Positions 62,006 through 64,000 of a stretch of DNA of 64,000 bases are shown piece by piece. The stretch lies in the NCBI GenBank assembly GCA_050331455.1, contig JBHJGV010000029.1, forward strand, positions 51,076 to 115,075, written 5' to 3'. Each line of letters starts with the position of its first letter. Position 1 is the first letter of the stretch. The stretch is from CAYUYV01 sp050331455. Lineage in GTDB: Bacteria > Pseudomonadota > Alphaproteobacteria > JAJFIK01. The notes beneath the pieces were generated by a model. The model was not told the DNA's origin. It did no database searches and worked only from the letters and a program-made list of their open reading frames with translations. Made by a program: the position numbers and the translations under genes.

Positions 62006-63937
62006 TCACGGCGTGTCCGCCCGAAAGCGAATGGCCGCGCCGCCGCCCGGCGCCAACGGCAGGGTCAGCCGGCTTTCGCCGCCAAGCCCCGGCCGGCGTT
62101 CAATGGCGATGGGATAGGGGTTCGCATCAAAGTGGGCCCCCTCCCCATCCCGGTAGATCTCGGCCGTGAAGGTTTGCCCCTTGTCCAGAAAGTCGAGGGA
62201 AATGGTCAGGGTCCGGGCATCCTCATTGGTCAGGGCACCAAGATACCAGTCGGCTCCGTCCCTCTCCTTCCGTACAATGACGACATAGTCGCCGATGGCC
62301 CCATCGAGGGCTCGGCTCTCTTCCCAGTCCACGGGCACGTCTTTGATGAACTGGAAGGCCGTCGGGCGGGCCTCGTAGTGTTCCGGCAAATCGGCAGCCA
62401 TCTGAATGGGGCTGTAGAGCACTACATAAAGGGCGAGCTGTTTGGCCAGCGTGGTCTGAATACGGCTGCGCGGATCGTTGCGCATCAATTGGGGCTCGAT
62501 GGGCGCCCGCTCATTGGGGCGCATATTGAAGATCCCGGGCGTAAAATCCATCGGTCCGGAGAGCATGCGCGTAAAGGGCAGAACAGCCGTGTGGGCCGGC
62601 GGATTGGGCGGCACCCCCCAGGCATTGTATTCCTGGCCCCGCGCCCCTTCCCGGGACAGCCAGTTGGGATAGGTTCGGCGCAGCCCCGTGTCTTTGACAG
62701 GCTCATGGGTGTTGATACTGATCTTCCGGGTTGCCGCCTCCCGCAGGACATGGATGTGGTGGTTCACGAGCACCTGGCCGTCATGGTACTCGTAGCGGGG
62801 GATACCATCCGCTCCTACCCGTTTCACATCGCCCGCATCGGCCACATAGCCGGTCTTGACTTGGCGCACGCCCAGCCGCTCATAGAGATCGAACGCGTCG
62901 CCGAGCTGATTTTCGTAATTTGTGATGTTCCCGGACGTCTCGTGGTGGCCAATCAGGCGCACATCTTTTTGCAGGGCATAGGCCGCGACGGCTTCGATGT
63001 CGAAATCGGGATAGGCTTTCGTGAACGAGAACACGTCGCCATTGTCGAACCAGTTTCCGTCCCAACCGATATTCCAGCCCTCGATCAGCACACCGGCGAA
63101 ACCGTGCTCGGCGGCAAAATCAATATAGCGTTTGGCGTCCTCCGTCGTCGCGCAATGTTTGACGATGCTGCCCCATTCACAGTCCCGGATATGCATGGCC
63201 CACCAGATGCCCACATATTTTCCGGGCTCGACCCATGAGACATCCCCAAGGACATTGGGTTCGTTCAAATTGAGAATCAGGTTCGAATTGATCAGGCCCG
63301 CTGCATCGGCAGCGATCTGGATGGTTCGCCAGGGCGTCTTGAAGGGTCCGTCCACCCGCACTTTTCCACCGTCGAACAGGGGGGCCAGATCAGCCTCGAA
63401 CACGCCGGGCCGGGTCTGACGCAGCGACATGCCGGCATAATCGACCAGCGCCGCTTCATGGATGCTGAGATGGACGCCCGCCGTATCTTGCAGGGTCATT
63501 GGCGTGTGGGCCATCACAACGTCCGCCATCGGCGTTTCCCGGTAGAGATATTCGTAGCGATTGCCGAGACGCGCCGGGATCCACCAGGCCGTTGCTTCCG
63601 CCCCGACCCGAAACTCCGTCAACTCATCAACAATCACCGCCGGGCCGTCAATGCTGGCCGCCTTACCCACCTCATAGCGGAAGGCAACGCCGTCGTTGAA
63701 CACGCGGAACACCACCGTGAAGGCCCGCTCTGGCCCCTCGGTGGAGGCGAAGGTGGCGCGGAGTTCCTGATAGGCGTCCTCCATCAGCCGCCGCTCGCCC
63801 CAGGGCTGTTCCCAGGTGGCACGATGGTCCCGCGTTTCAAGGTAGTGCCCCCGGACGTAGTGTAGGACGCGTTCGCCTTTGAGGCTGCGGCGTTTTTGTT
63901 CAGCGATCCGCTTTTGGAAGGCTGAGGGTTTGAGCAT
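62006..63937 (-). CDS. Glycoside hydrolase family 97 (SusB-like), 5' truncated by an insertion sequence
   Basis: A 643-codon frame. From residue ~34 onward it aligns by eye with SusB-type GH97 enzymes: the T-W-x-x-x-W-G-E start of the beta-sandwich, F-R-V-F-N-D-G-V-A-F-R-Y-E, a catalytic barrel with G-H-H-E-T-S-G (E333) and N-T-H-E-P (E412), and G-P-M-D-F-T-P-G-I-F. The E333 position suggests the inverting, alpha-glucosidase-like subgroup. Family members are about 700 residues with a signal peptide and ~100 more residues before the TW-WGE motif; these are missing. Residues 1-33 are encoded by the end of an IS256-type element, so the present product, if made, would lack its export signal. Probably a pseudogene. 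Confidence 0.82.
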   Translation of the reverse strand: MLKPSAFQKRIAEQKRRSLKGERVLHYVRGHYLETRDHRATWEQPWGERRLMEDAYQELRATFASTEGPERAFTVVFRVFNDGVAFRYEVGKAASIDGPAVIVDELTEFRVGAEATAWWIPARLGNRYEYLYRETPMADVVMAHTPMTLQDTAGVHLSIHEAALVDYAGMSLRQTRPGVFEADLAPLFDGGKVRVDGPFKTPWRTIQIAADAAGLINSNLILNLNEPNVLGDVSWVEPGKYVGIWWAMHIRDCEWGSIVKHCATTEDAKRYIDFAAEHGFAGVLIEGWNIGWDGNWFDNGDVFSFTKAYPDFDIEAVAAYALQKDVRLIGHHETSGNITNYENQLGDAFDLYERLGVRQVKTGYVADAGDVKRVGADGIPRYEYHDGQVLVNHHIHVLREAATRKISINTHEPVKDTGLRRTYPNWLSREGARGQEYNAWGVPPNPPAHTAVLPFTRMLSGPMDFTPGIFNMRPNERAPIEPQLMRNDPRSRIQTTLAKQLALYVVLYSPIQMAADLPEHYEARPTAFQFIKDVPVDWEESRALDGAIGDYVVIVRKERDGADWYLGALTNEDARTLTISLDFLDKGQTFTAEIYRDGEGAHFDANPYPIAIERRPGLGGESRLTLPLAPGGGAAIRFRADTP

Positions 63938-64000
63938 CGCCGATTTTGGCGAGGCTTTCCAGGGACATGTAGCGCCGGGTTACGGCCCACTCGTCGTTCT
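63841..64000 (-). mobile_element. IS256-family insertion sequence, 3' end (runs off window)
   Basis: The outer end starts GGTAGTGCCCCCGGACG at 63841, which looks like an IS256-type terminal inverted repeat. The transposase C-terminus lies inside it (63900-64000). The junction falls exactly where GH97 similarity begins. The target duplication and the other end lie outside the window. Confidence 0.65.
63900..64000 (-). CDS. IS256-family transposase, C-terminal fragment (partial)
   Basis: The last 32 residues of a frame entering from beyond the window: N-D-E-W-A-V-T-R-R-Y-M-S-L-E-S-L then a short S-L-P-containing tail, and a TGA at 63900-63902. The N-D-E-W-A-V...RYM-(T/S)-LE ending is what I recall at the C-terminus of IS256-family transposases in alphaproteobacteria. 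The body with the DDE motif is not in view. Confidence 0.65.
   Translation of the reverse strand, partial: NDEWAVTRRYMSLESLAKIGDAQTLSLPKADR

Overview
The window is a GC-rich chromosomal segment from an alphaproteobacterium. The evidence is a MipZ-type division ATPase, a polyhydroxyalkanoate phasin, the rpsF-rpsR-(DUF2232)-rplI-dnaB order, the fabD-fabG-acpP-fabF-mltG-yicC-gmk run, and ClpS-ClpA. The order cannot be fixed from sequence alone. Coding density is high on both strands. No rRNA, tRNA or CRISPR array was seen.

Layout. 1-11.1 kb: the 3' part of a giant RTX/Ig-like secreted protein, its 5' end outside the window, ending at a bidirectional terminator. 11.2-17.5 kb (minus): fatty-acid synthesis genes (fabD, fabG, acpP, fabF) followed by mltG, yicC and gmk. 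17.7-23.5 kb (plus): ribosomal proteins bS6, bS18 and bL9 with a DUF2232 membrane protein, then dnaB and an ATP-grasp protein. 23.6-29.7 kb (minus): a large Oar-like TonB-dependent receptor, a TPR/2-oxoglutarate-oxygenase protein, and a DMT transporter coupled to the latter. 30.0-36.4 kb (plus): alr and an MlaE/MlaF-like ABC pair, a small outer-membrane barrel, an unusual Hsp20 protein and a methyltransferase. 36.4-39.8 kb: a DUF6607-like secreted protein divergent from a haem-type TonB receptor, with repeated half-sites between them. 39.9-44.1 kb (plus): a glycan cassette (TPR-glycosyltransferase, sugar reductase, NeuB-type synthase, GNAT). 44.1-48.5 kb (minus): a membrane-fusion protein, FtsX-type permease and ATPase forming one exporter. 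48.7-57.2 kb: a ZntB-like transporter, a very large MscS channel, a lipoprotein, clpS-clpA and a phasin. 57.5-60.4 kb: a DacF/SPOR carboxypeptidase and MipZ, convergent. 60.8-64 kb: an L-2-hydroxyglutarate oxidase-like enzyme and a GH97 glycosidase whose 5' end is cut by an IS256-family element running off the window.

Most of the window is housekeeping DNA. The parts most worth a second look are: the Hsp20 protein carrying four EINR motifs around a Pro/Ala/Phe/Gly-rich linker; the IS256-truncated GH97 gene; the RTX protein with a duplicated ~1.95 kb block and a ~2.5 kb central region of unknown fold; the compact nonulosonate/TPR-glycosyltransferase cassette; the half-site array between the haem receptor and the DUF6607 gene; and a scatter of 13-21-nt tandem repeats close to gene starts and ends.
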